From JBAVQS01 sp049694275 (GTDB lineage: Bacteria > Chloroflexota > Anaerolineae > UBA4142 > SHND01), in assembly GCA_049694275.1 (NCBI GenBank), contig JBAVQS010000386.1, forward strand, positions 1 through 18,401: a DNA stretch of 18,401 nucleotides, read 5' to 3'. Each line of letters opens with the position of its first letter. Within the stretch, counting starts at the first letter, position 1. This document shows, in pieces, positions 1 through 7,300 of this stretch. A program made the position numbers and the translations under genes. Below the pieces are notes generated by a model that worked only from the letters and a program-made list of their open reading frames with translations, was not told where the DNA came from and did no database searches.

Positions 1-137
1 TCCGCTGGTTGAAACGCTGTGTCTCGACCGACATTGATCGATTACCCCCGTTCAAAGCGCGCTTGTTGCCATTCAAGCTCAAGCCAATCACAAAATCAGG
101 TTAAACCGAAATTTGTAAGTGAATCAGTGCCGTTTTT
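1..137. other. Left-edge spacer, no gene recognised
   Basis: No complete gene is visible. One plus-strand frame (from position 3) stays open for about 34 codons and stops near 105, so it could be the tail of a gene entering from the left, but that length is not significant. A run of seven T at 133-139 is not preceded by a GC-rich hairpin, so I do not call a terminator for a rightward gene. The transporter operon ends at 138 on the other strand without an obvious intrinsic terminator in this stretch. Confidence 0.4.
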
Positions 138-1406
138 TTATTGTTTCTCGTAGGGCTTGCCGTCCGCAACGGGTGCGACCGCCCGTCCTACGACTCCGGC
201 GAGTACGATCATGGTGGCGAGGTATGGGGCCATGAGCAAAAAGTCGGATGGGATGACCGACGTGAGGATTTGCAGCTTGAGTTGGAGCGAGTCGGCAAAT
301 CCAAAGATGAGGCTCGATATAAAGGCCCCGACCGGTGTCCAGTTCCCAAAGATCATTGCGGCGAGCGCGATAAACCCGCGCCCGTTGCTCATGAGTTTGT
401 CGAACCGACCGACCGAGCCGAGAGTGAGAAAGCAGCCGGCCAGAGCCGCCAGGACACCGCCGATAATCACGTTGATGTAGCGAATGCGGTAAACGTTCAC
501 GCCGAGGGTGTCCGCCGCGCGAGGATGCTCGCCAACCGCGCGGGTGCGCAGCCCCCAGCGCGTGTAAAAGAGGACGAATTGGACGACGAACATCAGGATG
601 ATCGCGGCATAGACGAGGATGTTCTGCTGAAACAGGATCGGCCCGATAACGGGGATGTCGGAGAGGACGGGAATCGAGACCGGGCTAAAGGTGTACGAGT
701 CATTCAGGTTGGTGTTGACCTGGAGGACGCGGAGGTTGAAATAGTTGGTGAACCCGGTTGCAAAGATGTTGATCACCGTGCCGCTGATGATCTGGTCTAC
801 TTTGTATTCGATGGAAAGGACGGCGAGCACCGCCCCGACGAGCGCGCCGCTGGTCAGACCACAGGCTAATCCCAGCCAGAGGTTGCCATGAGCCAAGTTC
901 GTGACGATGACCGAGACGAACGCGGCGATCAGCATCTGGCCTTCGATGGCGATATTGATCACGCCCGACCGCTCGCACATGACGCCGCCGAGCGCTCCCA
1001 GCAAAAAGGGGACCGCGCGCAGGAGTGTGCTCTGCAAGAGACCGGTCAGATTGAGCGACGCGCCGCGGATGCTCCAGACCAGAAAGGCAATGAGCAGGAG
1101 CAGGAATTCAATACCGAGAAGCACATTGATGCGCTTGAACCCACGAGTAACCTGATAGCCACCGATGACCAGCATTGCCAGGCCGATGATGATATTGGCG
1201 GCCATCGTCGAGATGGGCACTTCGGGAAGCTGGACGGGATCTCCACCGCCGCTAAAGCGAAAGGTTGAGATCGTGTCGCCTGAAACGCCCAGGCCAAACA
1301 GCCAGATGACCAGGGCTCCGAGGAGGACGAGCACTCCACCCAGAATCCAGTTCCGGTTCATTGTGGCAGCACGCGGACGAACAGCAGTCGTTACTATGCC
1401 AAACAT
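138..1406 (-). CDS. BMP-type ABC transporter permease (second permease, nucleoside/purine importer)
   Basis: Integral membrane permease of the branched-chain-type family (BPD_transp_2) used by BmpA-dependent nucleoside importers of the NupP/NupQ (YufP/YufQ) kind. The protein has 422 residues with about 8-10 hydrophobic segments. The family hallmark, a short loop with the pattern SGVINIAIEGQM, is at residues 147-158. It is the distal gene of the importer operon, 9 nt after the first permease. The start at 1406 has a GGGGAGG 13 nt upstream. A second ATG at 1361 (residue 16, MNRNW) begins just before the first membrane helix but has no ribosome binding site, so the longer form is kept with doubt. 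Family known, position seen; the exact substrate (purine nucleoside, nucleobase or other) is inferred from the neighbourhood. Confidence 0.9.
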   Translation of the reverse strand: MFGIVTTAVRPRAATMNRNWILGGVLVLLGALVIWLFGLGVSGDTISTFRFSGGGDPVQLPEVPISTMAANIIIGLAMLVIGGYQVTRGFKRINVLLGIEFLLLLIAFLVWSIRGASLNLTGLLQSTLLRAVPFLLGALGGVMCERSGVINIAIEGQMLIAAFVSVIVTNLAHGNLWLGLACGLTSGALVGAVLAVLSIEYKVDQIISGTVINIFATGFTNYFNLRVLQVNTNLNDSYTFSPVSIPVLSDIPVIGPILFQQNILVYAAIILMFVVQFVLFYTRWGLRTRAVGEHPRAADTLGVNVYRIRYINVIIGGVLAALAGCFLTLGSVGRFDKLMSNGRGFIALAAMIFGNWTPVGAFISSLIFGFADSLQLKLQILTSVIPSDFLLMAPYLATMIVLAGVVGRAVAPVADGKPYEKQ

Positions 1407-1415
1407 AAGTGCTTG

Positions 1416-2699
1416 TTAACCTCCCCAGCCGCGGGTAAAGACTTCGCGCTCGGCAGCTTTCGGGGCGCGCACGCGATAGAGCCAGCGTACGATCGCAGGC
1501 GCGGCAATAAAGACGATGATGAGGGCTTGAAGGATTGAAATGATATCGACGGGCACGTTGGCAACGGATTGCATGCGGGTTGCGCCGCTGCGCAAAAAGC
1601 CAAAGAGGAGCGCCGCGAGCACTACGCCAAATGGGTTGGATTTGCCCAACAACGCCAGGGCAATCGAGTCGAACCCATAGCCGGGCGAAAAGGCATTGGC
1701 CATATAGTGGTTCAGGCCGAGGAGCTCGTTCGCGCCGGTCAAGCCGGCCAATCCGCCTGAGATGACCATTGCCAGGACGAAGTTGCGCGTGATATTCATG
1801 CCCGCATACCGGGCTGCGCTCGGGCTCGCGCCGACCGTTCGCAATTCGAAACCCAGCGTGGTCTTCCAGAGGAACCAATAGACGAGAAAGGCCGCGCCGA
1901 GGGCGAGGAAAAAGCCCCAGTGGAAACGGACTGGCTCGGGAAAGAGCGCTGGCAGATAGGCGGTGGCGGCGATTTCGGGACTGCGTGGGTTGCCCCCTTT
2001 GGCCTTCATTGGACCGTTCAACAGCCAATCCGAAAGGAGGAATGCAATATAATTCATCATCATCGTGTTGATGACTTCGTGTGCGCCCGTCCGCGCCTTG
2101 AGAAATCCGGGAATCGCAGCCCAGATGGCGCCCGCGGCCATGCCACACAGCATGGCAAGAGGCAGGTGAATGAACCAGGGTAGTCCGGTTACGGCATACC
2201 CCACGTAGGCCGAGGCAAGAGCGCCCATAAAGAGCTGCCCCTCGACGCCAATATTGAAAAGCCCTGCTTTGAATCCGACCGCCACTGCCAGCCCTGCATA
2301 GATGTACGGGGTCGATGTGACCAGGCTCTCGCTCAGCGGCCACATTGCCCTGAGCATATCGGTTCCGTTGCCGGTGGCGACCCACGTCTGAATCGCCTTC
2401 GCAATCACGTCAGGTTGCCCGATGGCGCCGAAAAGGAGGGCGGTGTAGGCGATGGAGACGGCGTTCCACATGGCGCGGAACAATCCAAATGGATCTTGAA
2501 GTGTTTTGGGCAGCGCGGCGAGGACAGCATCATCGCTAAAGGCGATGATTATGCCGCCGATGACCAGCGAGGTAAAAATCGCCAGGAACGGCACCGTAAT
2601 CGCGTCGAGCGTACGCCGCCAGGCGCTGGCCTTGACGGGTGCCTCGGGCAGCCCACCTTGCGGCGCTATTGGTTTACTTGCAATTTTCGCTTCAGCCAT
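1416..2699 (-). CDS. BMP-type ABC transporter permease (first permease, nucleoside/purine importer)
   Basis: First of the two permeases that would form the membrane channel of a BMP/nucleoside ABC importer. It has 427 residues: a soluble N-terminal tail (1-30), a first helix at about 34-54, a soluble-looking stretch, then a bundle of helices. The family hallmark FKAGLFNIGVEGQLFMG is at residues 143-159, equivalent to the INIAIEGQ loop of the partner permease. The pairing of two non-identical permeases is normal for this family. It follows the ATPase gene after 19 nt, with an AGGA about 8 nt before the ATG. The long N-terminal part before the core domain is also typical. I see no truncation or frameshift. 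Confidence 0.92.
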   Translation of the reverse strand: MAEAKIASKPIAPQGGLPEAPVKASAWRRTLDAITVPFLAIFTSLVIGGIIIAFSDDAVLAALPKTLQDPFGLFRAMWNAVSIAYTALLFGAIGQPDVIAKAIQTWVATGNGTDMLRAMWPLSESLVTSTPYIYAGLAVAVGFKAGLFNIGVEGQLFMGALASAYVGYAVTGLPWFIHLPLAMLCGMAAGAIWAAIPGFLKARTGAHEVINTMMMNYIAFLLSDWLLNGPMKAKGGNPRSPEIAATAYLPALFPEPVRFHWGFFLALGAAFLVYWFLWKTTLGFELRTVGASPSAARYAGMNITRNFVLAMVISGGLAGLTGANELLGLNHYMANAFSPGYGFDSIALALLGKSNPFGVVLAALLFGFLRSGATRMQSVANVPVDIISILQALIIVFIAAPAIVRWLYRVRAPKAAEREVFTRGWGG

Positions 2700-2718
2700 A
2701 GACTAGTCCTGCAACCGG

Positions 2719-4308
2719 TTATGCTTTCGGCGCTTGTTCGGCCGCGGCCGCGGCGCCTAACTCTGCTTCTGCTTTTAGTTGCGCAGGCAGTTCTTCCTTT
2801 GAATGCACGCCCGCCATGAGCAATCCTAACTGTTCCTTGTTCGTCTCGTTTACATTTACCGTCGCCAGGATCCGGCCTTTGTACATCACGGCGATGCGGT
2901 CCGAAAGCGACAGGATTTCATCCAACTCGTTGGAGACGAGAAGGACGCCGGCGCCCTCGTCTCGTTTCCTGATGATCTGGGTGTGAATATATTCGATACT
3001 GCCGACATCCAGGCCGCGCGTCGGCTGGGAAGCAATAAGCAGCTCGATCGGGCGGGATAACTCGCGGGCGATAATGACCTTTTGCTGGTTGCCACCGGAG
3101 AGACTCGAGACGCGTGTTTCGATGCTCGGCGTGCGGACATCGTACTGTTTGGCGCGCTCCGCCGCAACTCGCGCGATGGCGCCACGGTTGAGGACGATCC
3201 CTCTGGCGAAGGGCGGCCGGTAATATTCGTTCAGCACCAAGTTGTCTTGAACCGGATATTCCAGCACCAGCCCATCCTCTTGCCGGTCTTCGGGTACGTG
3301 CGCAACTCCCAACTCAAAGATCTGGCGTGGGGTTGCATGGGTGATATTTTGGCTCAGAATCATCGCCTCGCCCCCGAGGATCGGGCGCAGCCCGGTGAGC
3401 GCTTCAACCAGTTCCGTCTGTCCGTTCCCCTGCACCCCGGCCACTCCCAGCACCTCGCCGGCATGGACCTCCAATGACACGTCCTGAACCGCCAGGCTCT
3501 TGCGGTCGTCAAGCACCTGAAGATGCTCCACCTGCATCACGGTTTTGCCCGCGTTGGCCGGCCCTTTTTCTATGGAGAGAATCACTTCGCGGCCAACCAT
3601 CATGCGCGCGAGCTCGGCGCTGGTCGTCTTGTCTGGATCTGTAGTGCCCACCACGCGCCCGCCGCGCAGCACGGTGATGCGGTCGGCAATGGCGAGTACT
3701 TCGCGGAGTTTATGGGTGATAAAGATGATTGACTTGCCCTGCTTTTTGAGGTTCTTGAGCACCTCGAACAGATCATCCGCTTCCTGGGGCGTGAGCACCG
3801 CGGTCGGCTCATCAAGGATCAGGATGTCGGCGTGGCGATAGAGTAGCTTGATGATTTCGACGCGCTGTTGAACGCCGACCGACAGGTCCTTGACATAGAG
3901 CCGGGGGTTGACCTCCAGCCCGTACTGGCGGGAAATGTCCTGGATCTCTTTCGCCACCTTTTCGCGGTCGAGCACGACGCCGTCGCGTATGGATTCGACG
4001 CCCAGCATGACGTTTTCGGAGACGGTAAAGACCGGGATGAGCATAAAGTGCTGGTGCACCATGCCTATCCCTTTGGCAATGGCATCCTGCGGCCCGGTCA
4101 TTTTGACCGGTTGGCCGCGGACCACGATCTCACCCTCGTCGGGATGATAGAGCCCATAGAGGATGTTCATGAGCGTTGTCTTACCGGCGCCGTTCTCGCC
4201 CAGCATCGCAAGAATCTCGCCCTGGTTCAGAGTGAGATTGATATGATCGTTGGCAAGCACGCCTGGAAATTGCTTGGTGATTCCGCGCAGTTCAAGAATA
4301 GGTGGCAT
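2719..4308 (-). CDS. Double-domain ABC ATPase of BMP-type nucleoside importer
   Basis: Cytoplasmic ATPase energising the importer, 529 residues with two tandem nucleotide-binding domains, the usual size for NupO/YufO-type proteins. Domain 1 is intact: Walker A GENGAGKTT at 37-45, Q-loop in MVHQHF near 85, signature LSVGVQQ at 142-148, Walker B ILILDEPT at 162-169, switch His in ITHK near 199. Domain 2 (about 258-500) is degenerate at the ATP site: GVQGNGQT at 291-298 lacks the Walker A lysine, and the Walker B Glu is Gln in ASQPTRGLD (426-434), while LSGGNQQK (403-410) is kept. This asymmetry is common in the family. The frame is open upstream to 4644, but those residues overlap the SBP gene and the palindrome, so I start at 4308 (MPPILELRG). 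The C-terminus ends in an Ala/Glu-rich tail of about 20 residues. Confidence 0.93.
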   Translation of the reverse strand: MPPILELRGITKQFPGVLANDHINLTLNQGEILAMLGENGAGKTTLMNILYGLYHPDEGEIVVRGQPVKMTGPQDAIAKGIGMVHQHFMLIPVFTVSENVMLGVESIRDGVVLDREKVAKEIQDISRQYGLEVNPRLYVKDLSVGVQQRVEIIKLLYRHADILILDEPTAVLTPQEADDLFEVLKNLKKQGKSIIFITHKLREVLAIADRITVLRGGRVVGTTDPDKTTSAELARMMVGREVILSIEKGPANAGKTVMQVEHLQVLDDRKSLAVQDVSLEVHAGEVLGVAGVQGNGQTELVEALTGLRPILGGEAMILSQNITHATPRQIFELGVAHVPEDRQEDGLVLEYPVQDNLVLNEYYRPPFARGIVLNRGAIARVAAERAKQYDVRTPSIETRVSSLSGGNQQKVIIARELSRPIELLIASQPTRGLDVGSIEYIHTQIIRKRDEGAGVLLVSNELDEILSLSDRIAVMYKGRILATVNVNETNKEQLGLLMAGVHSKEELPAQLKAEAELGAAAAAEQAPKA

Positions 4309-4325
4309 AGCTCTGTTCCGAAATG

Positions 4326-4357
4326 GGGTAGGGGCGACGGGCCCGTCGCCCCTACCC
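4326..4357. repeat. Perfect 32-bp palindrome between SBP and ATPase genes
   Basis: GGGTAGGGGCGACGGG (4326-4341) is followed without a gap by its exact reverse complement (4342-4357). In RNA this gives a 14-bp GC-rich stem closed by four bases. It lies in the 62-nt gap between the SBP stop and the ATPase start, with no T-tract after it on the minus strand. The position suits an RNA-stabilising or attenuating hairpin that raises SBP mRNA above the membrane components, a common pattern in ABC operons (inference). The core 'GTAGGGGCGAC..GTCGCCCCTAC' resembles palindromes I recall in spacers of many bacteria, so it may also be a dispersed REP-like element. Confidence 0.85.
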
Positions 4358-4370
4358 GTCTGGTATACGG

Positions 4371-5555
4371 TTATTGTCCAGCCGCGATGGCTTTGATGTC
4401 GATCTTGCCGGCGATGATGTCGGCCTTGATCTGATCGAGCTCGGCCTTGACGCTCGCGGGGATCTTGCTGTCGAACTGGTTGAAGGGGGCGAGCGAAACG
4501 CCGTTGTTGGCGAGCGTGCCGCTGTAGGTGCCACCCTTGAAGGTGCCGCTGGCCGCTGCCTTGATGGCGTCGCTGACGGCGACATCCATGTTCTTGCGGA
4601 CGCTGGTGATGATGACGGCGCAGGCATCCGGGAAGGTGACGCACTGGTCGGTATCGACGCCGATGGCGAGGATGTTCTTTTCCTTGGCGGCGGTGAAGGT
4701 GCCCGAGCCGGTGAGACCGGCGACGGGGAGCACGACATCGGCGCCCTCGTCAATCAGCGAGAGGGTGGCCTGTTTGCCCTTGTCGGGATCGGTGAAGGTG
4801 CCTGTGAACACACCGTCGTTCTTGGCCGTGCTCCAGCCCAGCACCTTGACGGTATCGCTGTGCTTTTGGTTCCAATAGTTGACGCCACCCTCAAAGCCGA
4901 CCATGAAATCGGCGACGGCGGGGATGTTGACGCCGCCGTAGGTGCCGACCTTCTTGGTCTTGGACATGGACGCGGCGAGATAGCCCGCCTGGAAGGCGGC
5001 TTGCTCGACGCGGAAGGTGAGACCGAGGACGTTGTCGAGGGCGGTCTTGCTACCACAATCCTTGCCTTCGACGGCTGTGCCGAAACAGTCGGGGTAGGAG
5101 TAGTCGACGATGGTGAACTTGACGTTCGGGTTAGCCTTGGCTTCCTTGGCGGTATCGACGCCGAGGAGGAACCCGACCGAGACGATCATCTGGTAGCCGT
5201 TCTGGACGAACTCTTCGATGTTCTTGGCATAGTCGGTCTGCTGCCGCGACTGGAGAAACTTGCTGGTGGCATCGGCAAAACCGGCGGTCTTGGCGTCGTT
5301 CAGGCCCTTGATCGCCGTCGCATTGAACGATCGGTCATCCGGGCCGCCTGTATCCGTTACTAGCCCTACCTTGAGTGTCTTGCCCGTCTGAGCTGCTGTG
5401 GGTTGTGGGGCGGTCGTAGGCTGCGGTGCAGTTGTGGCCGGCGCGGTTGTCGGCGCCGCAGTTGTTGCTGGAACGGGTGTCGCCGTATTGCAGGCCGTGA
5501 GCGCGAGTACCAGCGCGACGACGAGCATGGCGAGGGTCAAATAGCGCTTGGACAT
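4371..5555 (-). CDS. BMP family (PnrA-like) nucleoside-binding lipoprotein
   Basis: Extracytoplasmic substrate-binding lipoprotein that would deliver purine nucleosides (or related ligands) to the two permeases. 394 residues. A signal peptide (1-21) ends in lipobox LTAC with lipidated Cys22, followed by a Thr/Pro/Ala-rich flexible linker to about residue 58. The BMP domain starts at VGLVTDTGGPDDRSFN (63-78). Other family patterns are the EQAAFQAGYLA helix (184-194), ADVVLPVAGLTGSGTF (272-287) and GVDTDQ (299-304). It is first in the operon with an excellent ribosome binding site (GGAGGAG at 5561-5567, 5 nt from the ATG) and a long leader. The ligand cannot be read from sequence; nearby adenine and 8-oxoguanine deaminases favour a purine. 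Confidence 0.93.
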   Translation of the reverse strand: MSKRYLTLAMLVVALVLALTACNTATPVPATTAAPTTAPATTAPQPTTAPQPTAAQTGKTLKVGLVTDTGGPDDRSFNATAIKGLNDAKTAGFADATSKFLQSRQQTDYAKNIEEFVQNGYQMIVSVGFLLGVDTAKEAKANPNVKFTIVDYSYPDCFGTAVEGKDCGSKTALDNVLGLTFRVEQAAFQAGYLAASMSKTKKVGTYGGVNIPAVADFMVGFEGGVNYWNQKHSDTVKVLGWSTAKNDGVFTGTFTDPDKGKQATLSLIDEGADVVLPVAGLTGSGTFTAAKEKNILAIGVDTDQCVTFPDACAVIITSVRKNMDVAVSDAIKAAASGTFKGGTYSGTLANNGVSLAPFNQFDSKIPASVKAELDQIKADIIAGKIDIKAIAAGQ

Positions 5556-5616
5556 TTCTTCTCCTCCAAATGAGAACTGGGTTGTGTTAATGGGGCAATG
5601 TTGTGGGATGGCGCCT

Positions 5617-5630
5617 TTACATCATTGTAA
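5617..5630. promoter_or_regulatory. TTACA-N4-TGTAA palindrome in SBP leader
   Basis: A 14-bp imperfect palindrome (5-bp arms, 4-bp centre) lies in the 5' leader of the transporter operon, 62-75 nt before the SBP start codon. It has the shape of a dimeric repressor half-site pair but could be chance. It sits just downstream (in transcript order) of the orphan Shine-Dalgarno sequence at 5639-5648. Confidence 0.25.
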
Positions 5631-5638
5631 GTCTGCCT

Positions 5639-5648
5639 ATCACCTCCT
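5639..5648 (-). promoter_or_regulatory. Orphan full-length Shine-Dalgarno sequence in SBP leader
   Basis: On the minus strand this reads AGGAGGTGAT, complementary over ten bases to the usual 16S rRNA 3' end (ACCUCC core plus flank). It is about 84 nt upstream of the real SBP start, which has its own ribosome binding site. No start codon lies 5-10 nt after it. The nearest ATGs (ATG ATG TAA) are 17 nt away and would give a two-codon frame. So this is either a ribosome standby/stalling site, the site of a minimal leader ORF, or coincidence. Confidence 0.5.
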
Positions 5649-5722
5649 CTCGTCGGAGAATCGTGCGAATATTATCGGGTTGCGAGGAGCGCAGTGCACC
5701 TTGAGGAACCGATCGGGTCACG

Positions 5723-5751
5723 GATGGGTTGACGGGCCGGGCCAACCCATC
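5723..5751 (-). promoter_or_regulatory. Hairpin at the 5' end of the transporter transcript
   Basis: GATGGGTTG (5723-5731) and CAACCCATC (5743-5751) form a perfect 9-bp stem with an 11-nt GC-rich loop. The predicted transcription start is near 5748, so the stem would be at the very 5' end of the mRNA, where such hairpins typically protect from 5'-dependent decay. I could not match the leader to a known riboswitch class, including purine riboswitches. Confidence 0.5.
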
Positions 5752-5754
5752 GCA

Positions 5755-5782
5755 ATTATAACAGAGATTCCATCGCTTGCAA
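5755..5782 (-). promoter_or_regulatory. Sigma-70-type promoter for the BMP transporter operon
   Basis: On the minus strand: TTGCAA (5777-5782), a 16-bp spacer, then a consensus TATAAT (5755-5760). The start of transcription is expected near 5748, giving a leader of about 190 nt before the SBP ATG. The -35 box lies only 6 bp from the stop codon of the upstream small membrane protein, so there is no room for a separate terminator and some read-through from the upstream genes is possible. Confidence 0.75.
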
Positions 5783-5788
5783 AAATAG

Positions 5789-6022
5789 CTATCGATTCCC
5801 CAGCCATGTCACCAGCACGAGAAATAGCCAGACGACGAGGATGAGGCCGCCAAAAAGCGCAAAGCACGCGAGCGCGGTGAGCGCGGCGCTTGGGCCCCAG
5901 ATGAGCCAGATGAGCCCGACGCCGATGGCCGTGCCGATCACTAGGCCGCCAATGATGAGCTCGCGCTCGAGCTGGCGGCCAAACGCGCGCGAGTCGGTAA
6001 TTCCCTTGTTTGAATCGGGCAT
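5789..6022 (-). CDS. Small membrane protein, two predicted helices, unknown function
   Basis: Not recognised. From the ATG at 6022 the protein has 77 residues: a short charged N-terminus (MPDSNKG, then a segment with ERE), followed by two strongly hydrophobic stretches of about 20 residues separated by a short turn with GPS, and a C-terminus WLGNR. The frame extends to 6070, but that part overlaps the preceding gene and contains charged low-quality sequence, so 6022 (10 nt after the PsiE-like stop at 6033) is preferred. It is probably co-transcribed with the PsiE-like and YIP1-like genes. Partner of a membrane complex or stress protein are both possible; no function is claimed. Confidence 0.6.
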   Translation of the reverse strand: MPDSNKGITDSRAFGRQLERELIIGGLVIGTAIGVGLIWLIWGPSAALTALACFALFGGLILVVWLFLVLVTWLGNR

Positions 6023-6032
6023 GGGGCGCGCC

Positions 6033-6536
6033 CTACTCTTTTTCCGGCTCGGATTTTGCCGGCACGACATAGTGTGCGCTGCGGCGAAGCACGTAAATCG
6101 AGATGGCCATCGCCACGACGATCAAAGCCAGGAGCCCGAGCTCGATCAACAGGTTGAAAAACTGGGCCGGGTTGCTCGCTTCGACCTTTGTGCTTTCGGC
6201 GGTGATGACGAGCATGCGGCGGATCGCGGCGATCGCTCCGATGATGAGGAACGGCTCGGCGACCAATTGGTGCGATTCCAGCGAGACGGCGACGGTATAG
6301 ACAATCTCCATCGTCATCATGACCAGGAGGACGCTGTCGAGAATATTGATTGCGACATCCCGGACCAGGCTGCCGTCTGCGGACGGGGTGAGCAAGGCCG
6401 TGACGCCGACAACGCTGTTGCCGAGCAATAGCACGGCAATGAGGATGAGGACGATGGCGATCAGCACGAGGATAAAGCTCTCGGCGCGATGGAGCCACAT
6501 CGCCGCGACCGACGTCGCGGAGGGTTTTGCATGCAT
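6033..6536 (-). CDS. PsiE-like phosphate-starvation-inducible family membrane protein
   Basis: Integral membrane protein of 167 residues with four predicted helices (about 19-45, 63-86, 95-112 and 128-150). The segment EPFLIIGAIAAIRRMLVIT (94-112), a conserved Pro followed by a helix ending in Arg-Arg, is the pattern I associate with the PsiE family, named for an E. coli phosphate-starvation gene whose molecular function is still unknown. The start has AGGAG 7 nt upstream. Its C-terminal tail is charged (KSEPEKE). It sits between a YIP1-like protein and a tiny two-helix protein on the same strand. Family assignment rests on motif and topology only. Confidence 0.7.
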   Translation of the reverse strand: MHAKPSATSVAAMWLHRAESFILVLIAIVLILIAVLLLGNSVVGVTALLTPSADGSLVRDVAINILDSVLLVMMTMEIVYTVAVSLESHQLVAEPFLIIGAIAAIRRMLVITAESTKVEASNPAQFFNLLIELGLLALIVVAMAISIYVLRRSAHYVVPAKSEPEKE

Positions 6537-6573
6537 CGAATTTCTCCTATCGATAGAATCGGATGGTTTTAAC

Positions 6574-7215
6574 TTATGGCCCGCCGTTGCCTTGTAGCAA
6601 CAGCGGGAGAACTGCGATGATAAAGCAGGCTCCCAGCGCGAGCACGACGCCGAGGGCGAGCGCGAGCGTGAGCACGGCTTTGCCCCAATTCAGTCGGGTG
6701 ATGGCGCGCAGGGCGACCACGGTCAAGCCCAGCCCATAGAGCGCGGTCAGCATATTCGTCGCGTTGACGACCGGTATGGCCGAGAGAACGCTGCTGATGA
6801 GAATCAACGGCGATATAAAAGTGGACAGCGCATAGGCCAGTCGTGAATAGACGCCCTTGCCGCCCAGGGCACGAGCGATCAATATGAGAAGGTTGGTGAT
6901 GATAACGAATAGGAGGAGCTCAAACAGGGCGACGACGGGCGAGAGCATGAGCAGGTCCAGGGAAGTGGGGCGCGTCACCGGCGGCGCGTCGAGGAGCGCG
7001 CCGACAAAGGCGCTGACCAGGCTCGCCAGGACGGCCCCGGCCAGGGCGCTCAGAAAAATCCAGAGGTGCGCTCGATTGCCTGTCGCCTGCGGCGTGCGCG
7101 CCAACTGTCCCAGGGTCTCGACCGAGGGGTGAGTGAGCATTGTATTCCAGATTTCGCTCCACCGGGATGGCAGAATGATCGGCTCATCCGGGAGCGGTGG
7201 CAAGGGCTGAGACAT
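6574..7215 (-). CDS. YIP1-family-like multi-pass membrane protein
   Basis: 213 residues from the ATG at 7215. A soluble N-terminus of about 50 residues (Pro-rich, then WSEIWNTMLTHPSVE, a pattern frequent just before bacterial YIP1 domains) is followed by five hydrophobic helices. The overall plan fits bacterial YIP1-domain proteins, whose role is not settled. The frame is open to 7422, but the extra 69 residues overlap the deacetylase gene and run through octamer-repeat spacer DNA, so they are not real protein. No Shine-Dalgarno is visible before 7215, which is unusual here because the start codon is embedded in the repeat filler. Stop at 6574 is 37 nt before the PsiE-like gene. Confidence 0.6.
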   Translation of the reverse strand: MSQPLPPLPDEPIILPSRWSEIWNTMLTHPSVETLGQLARTPQATGNRAHLWIFLSALAGAVLASLVSAFVGALLDAPPVTRPTSLDLLMLSPVVALFELLLFVIITNLLILIARALGGKGVYSRLAYALSTFISPLILISSVLSAIPVVNATNMLTALYGLGLTVVALRAITRLNWGKAVLTLALALGVVLALGACFIIAVLPLLLQGNGGP

Positions 7216-7295
7216 TGGCAATTGCGAATTTCGGATTGCAGATTTCGGATCGGCGCTTACTTGTTTCCCTGTGTACCTGTCTCCCTGTTCACTTT
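7213..7295. repeat. Short degenerate tandem repeat filler between YIP1-like and deacetylase genes
   Basis: Two repeat types abut. Positions 7264-7295 are octamers TTTCCCTG, TGTACCTG, TCTCCCTG and a decayed TTCACTTT. Positions 7228-7236 and 7242-7250 repeat ATTTCGGAT with a 14-bp period. The segment next to the YIP1-like start reads GCAATTGCCAATG on the minus strand, the same core as the tract at 17881-17893. This spacer appears built from slippage-type repeats and not from regulatory sequence. Confidence 0.7.
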
Positions 7296-7300
7296 TCCCC

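Noticed and set aside
120..140. Intrinsic terminator with the T-run at 133-139
   Set aside because: No GC-rich stem precedes the T-run.
1252..2385. 377-codon minus-strand frame overlapping both permeases
   Set aside because: It is out of frame with the hallmark-bearing permeases and its translation is Arg/His-rich with no membrane segments.
3000..3120. Degenerate second ATPase domain as evidence of an inactivated transporter
   Set aside because: Loss of the Walker A Lys and Walker B Glu in the second domain is usual for this ATPase family; the first domain is intact.
4309..4644. N-terminal extension of the ATPase to 4644
   Set aside because: It would overlap the SBP gene, translate the palindrome, and gives low-complexity Arg/His/Gln sequence before a normal family start at 4308.
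4374..5363. 329-codon plus-strand frame antisense to the BMP lipoprotein
   Set aside because: Asp/Gly/Val-rich shadow of a well-supported gene.
5723..5754. Leader peptide starting at the first ATG of the transporter mRNA (MGWPGPSTHP)
   Set aside because: The ATG falls about at or before the predicted transcription start and lacks a ribosome binding site.
5556..5754. Purine riboswitch in the transporter leader
   Set aside because: I could not find the conserved purine-riboswitch core loops; the leader has structure but not of that class.
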